Source: an uncultured Oscillospiraceae bacterium
Lineage (GTDB): Bacteria; Bacillota; Clostridia; Oscillospirales; Oscillospiraceae
NCBI GenBank assembly: GCA_934573855.1
Contig: CAKTMF010000001.1
Span: forward strand, 1-64,000
Length of the DNA stretch: 64,000 nucleotides
Direction of reading: 5' to 3'
The notes under the pieces were generated by a model, which saw nothing but the letters and a program-made list of their open reading frames with translations, ran no database searches and had not been told where the DNA came from. Positions 57,241 through 64,000 of this stretch are shown one piece after another. Position numbers and translations under genes: made by a program. How positions within the stretch are numbered: the stretch's first letter is position 1; the number at the start of each line of letters is the position of its first letter.

Positions 57241-58303
57241 CGAAAGGGCGGAAATGCTCCTGCGCGCCATACGCAGCCTTGACGTGGGCGAGGTAAGGCT
57301 GATGGAGGTCTGCGGCACCCATACCATGGCCATCGCGAGGTCCGGCATACGAACACTCCTTCCCGGAAACGTGAAGCTGCTCTCCGGACCAGGCTGCCCG
57401 GTGTGCGTCACGCCCGGCGAGGTGATCGACAGCGTGCTGGCGCTGGCAATGGAGCGGAACGTCACCGTCGCCACCTACGGCGACATGGTGCGCGTCCCCG
57501 GCACTACCCCCGGCGACAGCCTTCAGCGCAGGCGCGCTATGGGAGCCGACGTGCGGATAGTGTATTCGCCCGTGGACGCGGTGAAGCTCGCGAAGGAAAA
57601 CCCCGGCAGGGAAGTGGTGTTCCTCGGCGTCGGCTTCGAGACCACCGCCCCCGGCACCGCCGCCGCCGTGCTGACGGCCGCGGAGGAGGGCGTGGGCAAT
57701 TTTTCCCTCTGGTCAATGCTCAAGACCGTGGAGCCGGCGCTGCGCGCCCTCATCGGCACGGAGGGCTTCAACGTGCAGGGCTTTTTGTGTCCGGGCCATG
57801 TCGGCACGATAATCGGGGAAAGGGGCTTTGAATTTCTGCCCCGTGAATTTGGTATCCCGGCGGTCATCGGCGGCTTTGAGGCGGAGGACATATTACTCTC
57901 CGTATATATGCTGCTGCGGCAGATAGCCGAGGGAGCGCCGAAGCTCGAAAACGAATATACAAGAGCTGTTTCAAAAAACGGAAATACTCTCGCACAGAAA
58001 ATGCTGGAGCGCTGCTTTGAGCCGAGGTTCGATCTTTGGCGCGGCCTTGGCGGCATTGATAAGAGCGGGCTGAGGCTTCGTGAGGAGCTGAGCGCGTTCG
58101 ACGCTGAGAAAAAGTTCGGACTTACCGCGGCTGCGGCCACAAAGCCTACGCCCTGCCGCTGCGGTGATGTGATAACCGGACGTATATACCCGCAGGACTG
58201 CCCGCTGTTTGGACGCCGCTGCACGCCCGAGGATCCGGTGGGGCCGTGCATGGTCTCCTCCGAGGGCGCGTGCGCCGCGGCGTACAGGTATCAGGTGATA
58301 TGA
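57227..58303 (+). CDS. hypD: Hydrogenase maturation factor HypD
   Basis: 358 aa from the ATG at 57227 (GGGAGG upstream). HypD holds the Fe that receives CN- and CO. Conserved blocks: EVCGTHTMAI, LLSGPGCPVCVTP (with the catalytic Cys pair), FLGVGFETTAPGTAA, NVQGFLCPGHV, IPAVIGGFE, and C-terminal Fe-S cysteines CRCGDVITG, DCPLFGRRC. Coupled to hypE by a short overlap. Confidence 0.96.
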   Translation: MPSVNERAEMLLRAIRSLDVGEVRLMEVCGTHTMAIARSGIRTLLPGNVKLLSGPGCPVCVTPGEVIDSVLALAMERNVTVATYGDMVRVPGTTPGDSLQRRRAMGADVRIVYSPVDAVKLAKENPGREVVFLGVGFETTAPGTAAAVLTAAEEGVGNFSLWSMLKTVEPALRALIGTEGFNVQGFLCPGHVGTIIGERGFEFLPREFGIPAVIGGFEAEDILLSVYMLLRQIAEGAPKLENEYTRAVSKNGNTLAQKMLERCFEPRFDLWRGLGGIDKSGLRLREELSAFDAEKKFGLTAAAATKPTPCRCGDVITGRIYPQDCPLFGRRCTPEDPVGPCMVSSEGACAAAYRYQVI

Positions 58304-59301
58304 TGGACGAAATAATTACTCTCGATTATGGCAGCGGGGGGAAAAAGACCTCCCGCCTCATTGAAAGCATGATAGTCCCGTCCCTTTCAAACCCGGTACT
58401 CAATGAGCTGGGGGACGGCGCGATACTCCCGGGAGGGGAGCGGCTGGTCTTTTCCACGGACAGCTTTGTGGTGGACCCGATATTCTTCCCCGGCGGGGAT
58501 ATCGGCAAGCTCTCCGTCTGCGGCACGGTGAACGATATTGCCGTCTGCGGCGGCGTGCCGAGGTTTTTGAGCTGCGCATTTATAATAGAAGAGGGCATGA
58601 AGCTCTCGGAGCTTGAGCGTATCGTGGCCTCCATCGGCGAATACTGCGAAAAGGCGGGCGTTCAGGTCGTTACCGGCGACACCAAGGTGGTGGAAAAGGG
58701 TCGGGGCGACGGGATATATATAAACACCGCCGGTATCGGGGTGCTGAAATATCCGGGACTCACGCCGAAAGCCATACGGCCGGGCGACGCGGTGATCGTT
58801 TCCGGCACCGTGGGCGACCACGGCACGGCGGTAATGCTGGCGCGAAACGGCATGCTCCGGGGCGATATACGCTCCGACTGCGCGCCGCTCAACGCGCTGA
58901 CCGAGGCTATACTCTCCGCCGGGGCAGGTGTGCGCGTCCTGCGTGACCCGACGCGCGGCGGCGTCGCGACGACCCTCAACGAGTTCGTAGAGGGGAGCGG
59001 CGTCGGCATAGAGCTTGACGAGGACGCCATACCCGTCCGCGGCGAGGTGCGCGCGGCCTGCGACATGCTGGGGCTTGACCCGATGTACTGCGCGAACGAG
59101 GGAAAGCTCCTCTGCGTGGTGGACCCCGGCGGCGCGGAGACGGTGCTTTCCGCAATGCGCCGGACGGACGAGGGAGCGGACGCGGCGATCATCGGCACGG
59201 TGACGGAGCGCTATCCCGGCCGTGTGGTCATGAGGACCGCTCTCGGCGGGAGCAGAATACTCCAGAAGCTCACCGGAGCGCAGCTCCCGAGGATCTGTTA
59301 A
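58303..59301 (+). CDS. hypE: Carbamoyl dehydratase HypE
   Basis: 332 aa from the second ATG (58303), better spaced from AGGTG than 58300. HypE converts the HypF-transferred carbamoyl group on its C-terminal Cys to thiocyanate. The ATP-binding PurM-like motifs are LDYGSGGKKTSRLI and VSGTVGDHGTAVMLAR, RDPTRGGVATTLNE follows. The C-terminus ends PRIC with the acceptor cysteine as the last residue. Only hypA (60874) and no hypB is found in this window. Confidence 0.96.
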   Translation: MDEIITLDYGSGGKKTSRLIESMIVPSLSNPVLNELGDGAILPGGERLVFSTDSFVVDPIFFPGGDIGKLSVCGTVNDIAVCGGVPRFLSCAFIIEEGMKLSELERIVASIGEYCEKAGVQVVTGDTKVVEKGRGDGIYINTAGIGVLKYPGLTPKAIRPGDAVIVSGTVGDHGTAVMLARNGMLRGDIRSDCAPLNALTEAILSAGAGVRVLRDPTRGGVATTLNEFVEGSGVGIELDEDAIPVRGEVRAACDMLGLDPMYCANEGKLLCVVDPGGAETVLSAMRRTDEGADAAIIGTVTERYPGRVVMRTALGGSRILQKLTGAQLPRIC

Positions 59302-59331
59302 TAAACAAACGCAAAAAATGCACAAAAAAGC

Positions 59332-59360
59332 TTGCTATACATGCTTTTTAATAATAGAAT
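59332..59360 (+). promoter_or_regulatory. Promoter of Mbh-type hydrogenase operon
   Basis: -35 TTGCTA (59332-59337), 17-bp spacer, -10 TAGAAT (59355-59360). Confidence 0.5.
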
Positions 59361-59393
59361 AGTACCAAATTCATATTCGGAGAGGTGGAACGA

Positions 59394-59786
59394 ATGCAGG
59401 AGTACAAACGGACAGACATCGGCAAGGATCAGATAGTACCCGTTGCGGAGCGGATGAGAAAGGCGGGAAATTACCTTGTGATGGTACACGCCTTCCTTGA
59501 TAAGGACGGACAGATCGACATTTCCTATGATTACGCCGTCGACCCGGCCATCGAATCCTACCATGTTGTGGGAGAGATGAAGGTGCCGTCCATCGGGGAC
59601 ATCTACGACACCGCGGCCACATGGCCCGAGCGCGAGATCAACGAGATCTTCGGCGTCGAATTCGAGGGGCTGGACGTGTCGAAGCGTCTCTTCCTGCCGG
59701 AGGATATGCTTGAGACTCAGGGCAAGGGCCAGATAATGGTAATGCCGCTGAGCGAGCTGCGCGAGAAGAACATCAAGGAGGATTAA
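59394..59786 (+). CDS. Group 4 hydrogenase 30-kDa-like subunit (NuoC/MbhK-like)
   Basis: 130 aa from the ATG at 59394, with GGAGAGGTGG upstream. The core PSIGDIYDTAATWPEREINEIFGVEFEG is the NuoC/30-kDa signature (PEREIxExFG/D). It is shorter than full NuoC, as in energy-converting hydrogenases. Part of the peripheral hydrogenase arm, placed just before the catalytic subunit as mbhK is before mbhL. C-terminal ELREKNIKED. Confidence 0.9.
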   Translation: MQEYKRTDIGKDQIVPVAERMRKAGNYLVMVHAFLDKDGQIDISYDYAVDPAIESYHVVGEMKVPSIGDIYDTAATWPEREINEIFGVEFEGLDVSKRLFLPEDMLETQGKGQIMVMPLSELREKNIKED

Positions 59787-59787
59787 G

Positions 59788-60870
59788 ATGAGCTATATAG
59801 TTCCTATCGGACCCTACCATCCTGCGCTGGAGGAGCCTATACACGCAAAGCTCTTCACCGAGGGCGAGCTTATCCGGGACGCGGAGGTGTTCGTCGGCTA
59901 CAACCACCGCGGCATAGAAAAGCTCGCGACCGAGCGCAACGCCATGCAGACTCTCGTGCTGGTGGAGCGCGTGTGCGGTATCTGCTCCCACTCCCACGCC
60001 TTTACCTACGCCATGGCGGTGGAGAACATCAACGGTATCGAGGTGCCGAAGCGCGGCGAATATATCCGCGTCATCACCGCCGAGCTTGAGAGACTGCATT
60101 CTCACTTCCTGTGGCTGGGCATAGCCTGCCACATCATCGGCCACGACAGCATGTTCATGCACATCTGGGACGAGCGCGAGATAGTCATGGACATCCTCGA
60201 AAAGCTCACCGGCAACCGCGTCAATTACGCAATGTGTACCGTCGGCGGCGCGAGGCGCGACATCAGCGACGACATGCGGCGCGAGATACTCGACGGCTGC
60301 GAAAAGCTCAAGGCTCCGCTCGACCGCATAGTTGACATCGTCCTCAACGACAAGACCATCGCCATGCGCACCAAGGGCGTCGGCGTTCTCACAAAGGAGG
60401 ACGCTGTCCGCATGGGAGCCGTCGGTCCCCACGCGAGAGCCTCCGGCGTGAAGATAGACGTCCGCAGGGACGCGCCCTACTCTGCCTACGGCGATTTCGA
60501 GTTTGACGTTCCCACCGTCGAGAGCGGCGACGTGTTTGCCCGCGTGGTGGTGCGCGCGCTCGAGTGCTATGAATCGGTAAAGATCATCGAGCAGGCGCTC
60601 GATAGTCTGCCCGAGGGTCCCATAAATCTCGGCAACAAGCTCATAAAGATAAAAGAGGGGCAGACCGTCACCCGCCATGAGGCGCCGCGCGGTCAGCTCA
60701 GCCACATGGTGGTCGGCGACGGCGGCTTCAACAACCACCGCGTCAGTGTCCATGTCCCAAGCTACAAGAACACCCCAACCATCCCCCATATGCTGCGCGG
60801 CAACACCGTGGCCGACGCCGGTCTCATCATCGCCAGCATAGACCCGTGCTTCAGCTGTCTCGACAGATAA
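59788..60870 (+). CDS. [NiFe] hydrogenase catalytic large subunit (group 4, MbhL/EchE-like)
   Basis: 360 aa. Nickel-iron site: R61-V-C63-G-I-C66 (L1) and the C-terminal DPC354FSC357 (L2). Other group 4 motifs: PIGPYHPALEEP, HRGIEK and SHSHAF. The protein ends three residues after L2 (LDR), so there is no C-terminal peptide to be removed by a maturation protease, unlike most NiFe hydrogenases. Evolves H2 from reduced ferredoxin at the membrane. Two nt after the NuoC-like gene and 3 nt before hypA. Confidence 0.93.
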   Translation: MSYIVPIGPYHPALEEPIHAKLFTEGELIRDAEVFVGYNHRGIEKLATERNAMQTLVLVERVCGICSHSHAFTYAMAVENINGIEVPKRGEYIRVITAELERLHSHFLWLGIACHIIGHDSMFMHIWDEREIVMDILEKLTGNRVNYAMCTVGGARRDISDDMRREILDGCEKLKAPLDRIVDIVLNDKTIAMRTKGVGVLTKEDAVRMGAVGPHARASGVKIDVRRDAPYSAYGDFEFDVPTVESGDVFARVVVRALECYESVKIIEQALDSLPEGPINLGNKLIKIKEGQTVTRHEAPRGQLSHMVVGDGGFNNHRVSVHVPSYKNTPTIPHMLRGNTVADAGLIIASIDPCFSCLDR

Positions 60871-60873
60871 GAC

Positions 60874-61215
60874 ATGCACGAGCTTGCGCTGACAAAGGGC
60901 GTGATCGACATAGTCTTGAGCGAGCAGAAGCGTCAGGAATTCGAGCGGGTGCTGGAGATAAGCCTGAGAATAGGCGAGTTCTCCGGCGTCATCCCCGAGT
61001 GCATACGGGAGTTTTTCCCGATAGCCGCGGCGGACAGCCCCGCGAGGGACGCGAAGCTCGTCATCGAGACCGTTCCCGCGTCGTTCCTCTGTCTCGACTG
61101 CGGCCACGAGGGCGCGGCGGACAGGAAAAACGCCTGCTGCATGAGCTGCGGCAGCACCGCCGTGAAGATGACGGCGGGCAGGGAGTTCTATGTCGACAGC
61201 ATTAAGGTAGAATAA
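60874..61215 (+). CDS. hypA: Hydrogenase nickel incorporation protein HypA
   Basis: 113 aa. N-terminal MHELAL gives the nickel-binding MHE motif. Zinc site FLCLDCGHEG and CMSCGS. Delivers Ni2+ to the large subunit, usually with HypB. It sits inside the structural operon directly after the large subunit, an unusual place. A 97-bp GC-rich gap follows before the MnhE-like gene. Confidence 0.94.
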   Translation: MHELALTKGVIDIVLSEQKRQEFERVLEISLRIGEFSGVIPECIREFFPIAAADSPARDAKLVIETVPASFLCLDCGHEGAADRKNACCMSCGSTAVKMTAGREFYVDSIKVE

Positions 61216-61312
61216 ATAATAACGATAGCCGAAGCGGAGGGCCGGATTCCGGGACGCGCGTTTCCCGAGGCGCCGGACGCCGCGAGGCGGAAAAGGAAGG
61301 AGAGGTTTTCTC

Positions 61313-61831
61313 TTGCAAAAAACGAGATTCCCCGCTGTGATAGCCACCTTCATCGCATGCTATGCCTTCTGGGTACTCATCACATGGTCGTTTACCGTTC
61401 AGGAGCTGGCGGCGGGTGCGGTGGTGAGCCTTGCGGTGGCTCTGTTCTCCGCGCGCCTTTTCATACATGAGAAGGCTTTCTGGCTCTTCAACCCCGTAAA
61501 GCTTTTCGGAGTGCTGATCTACGTTCCCGTTTTCCTCCGGGAGCTTGTCAAGGCCAACTGGGACGTCGCAAAGCGCGTTTTCGGCGGCTGCAGGAACGTG
61601 AACCCCGGTATCGTCAAGGTACCCGTAAGCCTTGAGAGCGAGTACGGACAGTCCATGCTCGCAAACGCCATCACCCTCACCCCCGGCACCATCACCATGG
61701 ACATCGCCGAGGAGGACGGACAGACCTATTACTACATCCACTGGATCGACGTCACCGCCGAGAGCGGCGAGGCAGCCGGAGACGCCATCAAAGGCACCCT
61801 CGAAAAAGCTGTGAGGAGGGTCTTCAGATGA
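61313..61831 (+). CDS. Mrp/Mbh antiporter subunit E-like (MnhE/MbhA)
   Basis: 172 aa, TTG start after GGAAGGAGAGG. MnhE-type membrane protein: helices FPAVIATFIACYAFWVLITW and LFGVLIYVPVFLRELVKANWDVAK, then the conserved VNPGIVKVPVSLESEYGQSMLANAITLTPGTITMDI. In Mbh hydrogenases this is the first of the ion-translocation subunits. It overlaps the next gene by 4 nt. Confidence 0.92.
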   Translation: MQKTRFPAVIATFIACYAFWVLITWSFTVQELAAGAVVSLAVALFSARLFIHEKAFWLFNPVKLFGVLIYVPVFLRELVKANWDVAKRVFGGCRNVNPGIVKVPVSLESEYGQSMLANAITLTPGTITMDIAEEDGQTYYYIHWIDVTAESGEAAGDAIKGTLEKAVRRVFR

Positions 61832-62088
61832 TAATGACTGAGCTTCTGGTATTCGGCGTGTTCTTTGCTCTGATGGCGCTGTGTGCGCTGTGGAGAGTCT
61901 GGAAGGGACCCAACGCCGCGGACCGGCAGGTCGCCGGCGACAGCGCGGACGGACTTCTGTGCTGCGCGATGATACTCTTTTCGGTCTACAGCGGACGCGG
62001 GATATACCTTGACATCGCGCTCATCGGCGCGCTGATGGGCATTATCGACACCATGCTCGTCGGCCGCTATCTTGAAAGGAGGCTGTGA
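61828..62088 (+). CDS. Mrp/Mbh antiporter subunit F-like (MnhF/MbhB)
   Basis: 86 aa, about three membrane helices. VWKGPNAADRQVAGDSADG is the MrpF-type signature (R-x-x-x-G-P-x-x-x-D-R). Small hydrophobic subunit of the cation/proton antiporter module. The order E-F-G matches mrpEFG and mbhABC. Confidence 0.92.
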   Translation: MIMTELLVFGVFFALMALCALWRVWKGPNAADRQVAGDSADGLLCCAMILFSVYSGRGIYLDIALIGALMGIIDTMLVGRYLERRL

Positions 62089-62093
62089 GGAAC

Positions 62094-62438
62094 GTGGTAC
62101 TTAGAATAGTTATCGACGCGTTCATAGTTATCGGCGCGTTCTTCGCTCTGGCCGGCACGGTCGGTATCCTCAAAATGCCCGACACCTTCTGCCGCATGCA
62201 GGCCAGCACCTGCATACCCACGCTCGGCCTGCTGGGTGTCGCGATCGGTGCGATACTCTACGCCGCGCTCATAATGCACAGCGCCGGCACCGCCGTTAAG
62301 ATCGGCGTTATCGCGCTGCTGATATTCCTTGCCAACCCCGTAGGCGCTCACGTTATCGCGAGGGGCGCGTACAAGCACGGCATAAGGCCCGATAAGGAAA
62401 TGACAGTTGACGACTACGGGAGGGATCTCGATGAGTGA
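62094..62438 (+). CDS. Mrp/Mbh antiporter subunit G-like (MnhG/MbhC)
   Basis: 114 aa from the GTG at 62094, 11 nt after AGGAGG; a GTG at 62085 overlapping the previous stop is an alternative. Three membrane helices with the MnhG motif GTVGILKMPDTFCRMQASTC (R-x-P-D-x-x-x-R-x-Q/H-A-x-T-type). The C-terminus is polar. Overlaps the next gene by 8 nt. Confidence 0.91.
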   Translation: MVLRIVIDAFIVIGAFFALAGTVGILKMPDTFCRMQASTCIPTLGLLGVAIGAILYAALIMHSAGTAVKIGVIALLIFLANPVGAHVIARGAYKHGIRPDKEMTVDDYGRDLDE

Positions 62439-62685
62439 TTTGATCGTTATTCTTAATATTCTGGTCGTCTGCGGACTCGTAACCTCCGCGATACTGGCCT
62501 CACAGCTCGAGGACCTGCTCTCCTCCATCATCGCGCTGGGCGCTACCGGCCTTTTCGCCGCGGCGGAGTTCCTGATCCTCCACGCCCCCGACGTCGCCAT
62601 ATCCGAGGCCGCCGTCGGCGCGGCGCTCTCCCCGCTCATCTTCATCGTCACTCTCAGAAAAATAAGAGGGAGGAACAAGAGATGA
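62431..62685 (+). CDS. Membrane-bound hydrogenase subunit D-like (MbhD/DUF4040)
   Basis: 84 aa from the ATG at 62431 (GGGAGG upstream). Three hydrophobic helices, with APDVAISEAAVGAALSPLIF corresponding to the MbhD / C-terminal MrpA segment (P-D-V-A-x-x-E-A-x-V-G). A separate mbhD gene is a mark of Mbh/Mbx-type complexes, whereas Mrp antiporters carry it fused into MrpA. Confidence 0.9.
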   Translation: MSDLIVILNILVVCGLVTSAILASQLEDLLSSIIALGATGLFAAAEFLILHAPDVAISEAAVGAALSPLIFIVTLRKIRGRNKR

Positions 62686-63044
62686 AGAAATTCCTGACAT
62701 GGTTTTCTCTGGGCGCGATCCTCGTCGTCGGTATCTTTGCCTGTGCCGACATGGCCGGAATGGACCGTACATATGACGGCACCAAGGCTGCGGTCTCGGT
62801 GTATGAGCTTTCACAGGACCCCTCCTCCTACGACGACAGCAGCGTGGACGGCGCCGCCGGAGCGATCGTTCAGCAGAACCTTGAAAAGACCCGCGCCGTG
62901 AACGACGTCACGTCCGTCGTCTTTGACTTCCGCGGCTACGACACCATGGGCGAGGCCTTTATCCTGATAACCGCGGTGGCGGGCACAATAGTCATTCTCT
63001 CCGGCGGAAAAAAGAAGGAAACGGAGGAGAAGAAGGATGAATAA
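62682..63044 (+). CDS. Membrane-bound hydrogenase subunit E-like (MbhE)
   Basis: 120 aa, two membrane helices at the ends (LGAILVVGIFACADM, AFILITAVAGTIVIL). The central QNLEKTRAVNDVTSVVFDFRGYDTMGEAF matches the MrpA-C-terminal / MbhE segment (N-x-V-T-x-V/I-x-x-D-x-R-G-x-D-T-x-G-E). Overlaps both neighbours, showing tight operon packing. Confidence 0.9.
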   Translation: MKKFLTWFSLGAILVVGIFACADMAGMDRTYDGTKAAVSVYELSQDPSSYDDSSVDGAAGAIVQQNLEKTRAVNDVTSVVFDFRGYDTMGEAFILITAVAGTIVILSGGKKKETEEKKDE

Positions 63045-63486
63045 AAGAACCATGAAGAACGTCATCACCAAGTGCGGCGCGGACTTTCTGACGCCCTTTG
63101 TGCTGGTGTACATGTTCTATGTTATCCTCCACGGACATCTCAGCCCCGGCGGCGGCTTCCAGGGCGGCGTGCTTGCCGTCGCGGTGATAATCTTTATCCA
63201 CGTCGGACACGGCTATGAGAATACCGTAAAAATGCTCAATATCGACTTTATGCGCCGCACCGAGGGCTTCGCGGTCACGGTCTATATCGTCATCGCTTTC
63301 CTGGGCGTGGTGTTCGCGGCCCAGTTCTGCGAGAATTTCGCATTTGACAACGGCAATATCGGCGACCTCCTCTCCTCCGGCACCATCGCGTGGATGGACG
63401 AGGCTGTGGGTCTCAATGTCGTTACGGGCGTGAGCGTCCTGACGCTCTCCGCGCTGGGTGTCCTTGCCCGCAAGGACGAGGAATGA
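63037..63486 (+). CDS. Mrp/Mbh antiporter subunit B-like (MnhB/MbhF)
   Basis: 149 aa, four membrane helices. FLTPFVLVYMFYVILHGHLSPGGGFQGGVLAVA is the MnhB signature (H-x-x-P-G-G-G-F-Q-G-G). Follows MbhE as in mbhE-mbhF order. Confidence 0.93.
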   Translation: MNKRTMKNVITKCGADFLTPFVLVYMFYVILHGHLSPGGGFQGGVLAVAVIIFIHVGHGYENTVKMLNIDFMRRTEGFAVTVYIVIAFLGVVFAAQFCENFAFDNGNIGDLLSSGTIAWMDEAVGLNVVTGVSVLTLSALGVLARKDEE

Positions 63487-63496
63487 GGTGAACGGA

Positions 63497-63847
63497 ATGA
63501 TAATATTCAACTATATCGCAGCCTTTTTCCTCATCGTTCTGGGCTTTTATACCATCGTCACCAAGTATAATCTCGTCAAGACCGTTATCGGTCTCGGCAT
63601 TGCCGACTACGGCGTCAACCTGCTGATGATCTCCGTGGGCTATAACCCCGGCGGCACGGCCCCCATCTTTACCCCCGGCGAGATAAACGAGGCGAGCTAC
63701 TTCGTCGACCCCATCCCGCAGGCGCTGACTCTGACGAGTATCGTTATCGGCGCATGCGTCACCGCGATGTCCCTCGCGCTGGTCGTGAAGCTGCATGAGA
63801 GCTACGGCACTCTTGACACCAGAGAGATAAGGAGGCTGAGAGGATAA
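63497..63847 (+). CDS. Mrp/Mbh antiporter subunit C-like (MnhC/MbhG, NuoK fold)
   Basis: 116 aa from the ATG at 63497 (GAGGTG upstream). NuoK/MnhC-type: three helices, VIGLGIADYGVNLLMISVGY in helix 2, and DPIPQALTLTSIVIGACVTAMSLAL with the D-P-x-P-Q-A-L-x-L-T-A/S-I-V-I motif. Its stop overlaps the next start. Confidence 0.93.
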   Translation: MIIFNYIAAFFLIVLGFYTIVTKYNLVKTVIGLGIADYGVNLLMISVGYNPGGTAPIFTPGEINEASYFVDPIPQALTLTSIVIGACVTAMSLALVVKLHESYGTLDTREIRRLRG

Positions 63848-64000
63848 TGAGCAATATACTCAGTTACCATCATTTCCCCGTCTACTCGATAATGGTGCTG
63901 TTCCTCGGCGCGTTCCTTATCGTCATGCTCGGCAATAAGAAGGCGGTGCGCAATATCGTAGCGATACTCGCGGTCTCCGTGTCGCTCGCCTGCATGATAG
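63847..64000 (+). CDS. Start of Mrp/Mbh antiporter subunit D-like gene (partial)
   Basis: Begins ATGAGC with an opening like MnhD/MbhH, a NuoM/NuoN-type proton-translocating subunit; the visible part is SNILSYHHFPVYSIMV and one membrane helix. It runs off the window. By order (K-L, then A to G, then H) the next genes should be mbhH, I, J, M, N, but this is inference. Confidence 0.75.
   Translation, partial: MSNILSYHHFPVYSIMVLFLGAFLIVMLGNKKAVRNIVAILAVSVSLACMI

Noticed and set aside
59773..61353. 526-codon minus-strand frame opposite the hydrogenase genes
   Set aside because: Antisense shadow of well-supported genes.

Overview
The window reads as chromosome of a spore-forming, anaerobic Clostridia-type Firmicute of fairly high GC content, probably Oscillospiraceae-like. 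The clues are a Rex redox repressor, a SpoVAC spore protein, MurT, NfnAB, a NiCo riboswitch, low-GC-type sigma-A promoters (TTGACA-N17-TATAAT) and many group-4 hydrogenase genes. No species is claimed.

Layout. (1) 1-6250 is an AT-rich island next to a tRNA-Pro gene. It holds a Fic protein with an operator-like palindrome and a four-gene cassette: a membrane-anchored NACHT-like NTPase, an unknown protein, a small protein with an N-terminal GYVTNSSSTNF motif, and a radical SAM/SPASM enzyme with an unusual cysteine spacing. A 22-bp direct repeat brackets this block, and broken tRNA-Pro pieces lie on the other side of the tRNA. This is the most likely place for an undescribed system. (2) 6700-13560 is housekeeping: trmB, xth, dusB, an ECF sigma/anti-sigma pair, rex, a HAD phosphatase and mnmE. 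(3) 13560-19070 has tRNA-Ser, a NiCo riboswitch driving a cation exporter, a phosphohexomutase, tRNA-Tyr/Thr/Leu, a GH25 lysozyme, a 70-bp tandem repeat and ogt. (4) 19270-25070 has an SDR, murC, cca, a family-4 uracil-DNA glycosylase, a DUF2156 protein and a GNAT protein. (5) 25400-25650 appears to encode a promoter-driven, multibranched RNA of about 245 nt in front of murT. (6) 29958-32947 is a minus-strand group with two drug-acetyltransferase-like enzymes behind a promoter with a strong inverted repeat. (7) 33059-45618 is a carbohydrate or sugar-acid catabolic region: two GntR regulators, KDPG aldolase-VOC, KDG kinase, Gfo/Idh oxidoreductase, SDR, a BKACE enzyme, a ribose-type ABC importer, an Fe-alcohol dehydrogenase and an AEC carrier. 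(8) 45784-54550 has regulators, DegV, NfnAB, spoVAC and an NSS transporter. (9) 54769-64000 is hypFCDE followed by a membrane-bound Mrp-type [NiFe] hydrogenase (Mbh, group 4) operon that runs off the window.

How it fits together. Reduced ferredoxin and NAD(P)H are balanced by NfnAB and the Mbh-like hydrogenase, whose Mrp modules would couple H2 evolution to ion pumping. Rex senses NADH/NAD+. The NiCo riboswitch limits Ni/Co excess in an organism that needs nickel for the hydrogenase. The catabolic cluster would feed 2-keto-3-deoxy sugar acids and a beta-keto acid into central metabolism.

All calls come from reading sequence and motifs without database searches. Promoter and operator calls are pattern matches only.
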